Source of the DNA: Strigops habroptila
Lineage: Eukaryota; Chordata; Aves; Psittaciformes; Psittacidae
Direction: 5' to 3'
Assembly: GCF_004027225.2 (NCBI RefSeq)
Contig: NC_044289.2
Location: 8,597,761-8,661,760, forward strand
Length of the DNA stretch: 64,000 bases
The notes below the pieces were generated by a model. The model searched no databases and had not been told where the DNA came from. It saw only the letters and a program-made list of their open reading frames with translations. The translations under genes were made by a program, and so were the position numbers. Of the stretch, positions 62,656 to 64,000 are shown piece by piece (the stretch's first letter is position 1; every line of letters begins with the position of its first letter).

Positions 62656-62663
62656 CTACCTCA
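62656..62663 (+). promoter_or_regulatory. let-7/miR-98 8-mer target site in SALL4 3'UTR
   Basis: CTACCTCA is the exact complement of the let-7/miR-98 seed, with the favourable A opposite position 1. SALL4 acts in the same stem-cell circuit as LIN28, which blocks let-7 maturation, so a site here would make biological sense. Such an 8-mer is expected by chance about once per 65 kb of random sequence. Confidence 0.5.
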
Positions 62664-63227
62664 TTTTTTCCTTTTGTAGTTGTAGTGTCTATTTTTCTAT
62701 TAATGACCACTGTAATGAACTGAGATTCAAGCAGATGCTTCCATGCACTATCTGAAACCAAAACCTGATGTATTAGTGGAAGCACCTGAAGACTTACTGG
62801 ACTGACCTTTCACTATTCCTCTAATGTCTGCTGGAACTGTATGTGTAATGGGATCTAAACCAGACTGGAAAGCGAACATTTGGTATGGAAGGACTGAACG
62901 ATGGAAAGAAGTAGAGTTTGTTGACTGCAGGAAATCTTCAAGTCCAGTCTCTGTTGTGGAAGGCCCAAAAATGCAGATTACCAAAAGTTTGTGTAATGTT
63001 GTTGCACCTGATTCTTGCTTATGATCTCTGTATGCCGAGTTGTGCCTTTCCTGCTGGACTTGTAAGTAAGAACATACCAGTACCTGTTTACACTGTAAAA
63101 TGGATATTGTTACATAGGCCATGCGAAAGGCATCCCAATTGTCAAGTTTCTGCATTGTGAATGTATGACTTTTAAGAACTCTGTAGTTTTGAGTATCTAC
63201 TGATGCGTTTCTGTTGGACATTTTGAG

Positions 63228-63233
63228 AATAAA
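63228..63233 (+). terminator. SALL4: Main SALL4 poly(A) signal (AATAAA)
   Basis: This AATAAA is followed within 50 bases by T/GT-rich sequence (TTAGTGCTTAAATTTTTCTGG), the usual downstream element. The implied 3'UTR length fits the human one. Other AATAAA words at 63661 and 63894 are possible distal ends. Confidence 0.6.
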
Positions 63234-63255
63234 TTTTGGGATGGCTTTTTCACAC

Positions 63256-64000
63256 TTAGTGCTTAAATTTTTCTGGCAAAGCATTTGTGTCCTGAAGAGC
63301 AGGTTCAAGTGACAGCATGCTGTCTCACTGCAATGACTTTTAATATCCATGATCTAGGGTTATGCTTTAATTTGTTAGTTTAAAAAAAATAGAATTAGGT
63401 GGCAGTAGAAGGGTATCCAGATCAGTTTCTTGGGAACAGTTGGGGTTTGATACAGGGGTTGGTGCTTGCCAGGGGTGTTGATTCCAACACTAAAATAGAA
63501 TGACAGTAATATGTGAATATTTGCAGTATTTCCTGTACTGTGATCACCACAGATACCGGGGGGGGGCAGAAAGTAAACGCTTGCTGTCTAGGCACTACCA
63601 CCAAGCTCTGGAGGAATGAAGGTGTGGGGAGGGTGTGAGGTGGTCCAGGAAGGTGGGCAAAATAAACATAGGAGCAGAAGAAAAGGTGGTGTGTGGAAAG
63701 ATAGAAAGCATACAACAGAACTAGTCTACACAGAACATGCAGTTGTTTAAAAGCAGCACAGTAGTTCCAGGAGACAAAATATTTGGTGCAAGAGAAGACA
63801 TGACCCTTCTTTGTTCAGGGAAAGCAAGGGTTTATAATCCAAACCATGATGGGTGAGGTGTATAGCATGAGCTCTCTCAGTGGTGAAAAGTGAAATAAAT
63901 ATACACTCATGCTAGTGTGGATGCTGTTCTCACCCATTGAGCTTATAACCTGCTTTGAGAGCTCCGGGTGCCCGGATGGGGTCATTGCCAGAGCTGCTGC
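63256..64000. other. Sequence downstream of SALL4, no gene seen
   Basis: It contains a short G run (63559-63566) and further AATAAA words at 63661 and 63894 that could serve as distal SALL4 ends. The next gene expected from human synteny, ATP9A, is not visible. Confidence 0.5.

Larger units (their letters stand above)
61503..63255 (+). other. SALL4: SALL4 3' untranslated region
   Basis: AT-rich sequence with T runs (62273-62284, 62402-62418) follows the stop codon up to the poly(A) signal at 63228. The implied length of about 1.75 kb is similar to what I recall for the human 3'UTR. It contains a let-7/miR-98 8-mer seed match (62656-62663), a 7-mer match to the miR-15/16/497 seed (TGCTGCT, 62131-62137) and several ATTTA pentamers. 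A 200-residue open frame on the other strand is taken as chance. The 3' end is inferred, not seen in a transcript. Confidence 0.7.

Noticed and set aside
62748..63350. 200-codon open frame antisense to the SALL4 3'UTR
   Set aside because: No recognised domain and no antisense promoter signal; best explained as chance, although it is long for AT-rich DNA.

Overview
The window is vertebrate nuclear DNA. It carries one protein-coding gene, the zinc-finger transcription factor SALL4, on the + strand at about 48.4-63.3 kb. The host is most likely a bird, or another sauropsid: the gene is compact (about 13 kb from start to stop codon), no mammalian L1 or Alu-type repeats were seen, and the recognisable repeats are worn relics of types I associate with sauropsid genomes. 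No species can be named from sequence alone.

Layout. Positions 1 to about 47.9 kb are AT-rich, non-coding intergenic DNA with no gene I can support. They hold scattered ancient repeat relics (three MIR-like tails plus several pieces of other old families), AT and TTA microsatellites, A tracts, one perfect 16-bp hairpin (3591-3629) and two abutting perfect palindromes (9278-9310). A 120-base A-rich tract (48033-48151) marks the change to a CpG-rich domain (about 48.2-52.1 kb) holding the SALL4 promoter, exon 1 and the first part of intron 1. In human, SALL4 lies between ATP9A and ZFP64, so the empty left part probably matches the SALL4-ZFP64 interval; neither neighbour is visible.

SALL4 model. 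Coding exons are 48591-48660, 56524-59046, 59703-60010 and 61080-61502. All introns are GT-AG and the phases fit (1, 1, 0). The lengths sum to 3324 nt, an intact frame of 1107 residues plus stop. The protein has the N-terminal NuRD-recruiting motif, a C2HC finger, a glutamine-rich dimerisation segment and seven C2H2 fingers grouped 2+3+2. The 3'UTR is about 1.7 kb, ends near an AATAAA at 63228, and contains a perfect let-7/miR-98 seed match.

The more interesting points lie inside this known gene: a phase-1 splice donor where the human SALL4B isoform splices; a linker with a GALDLT motif and a sumoylation-type IKEE that is kept here but absent from human SALL4; a shortened exon 1; and a substituted finger at the thalidomide-degron position. 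I found no sign of a previously undescribed biological system.
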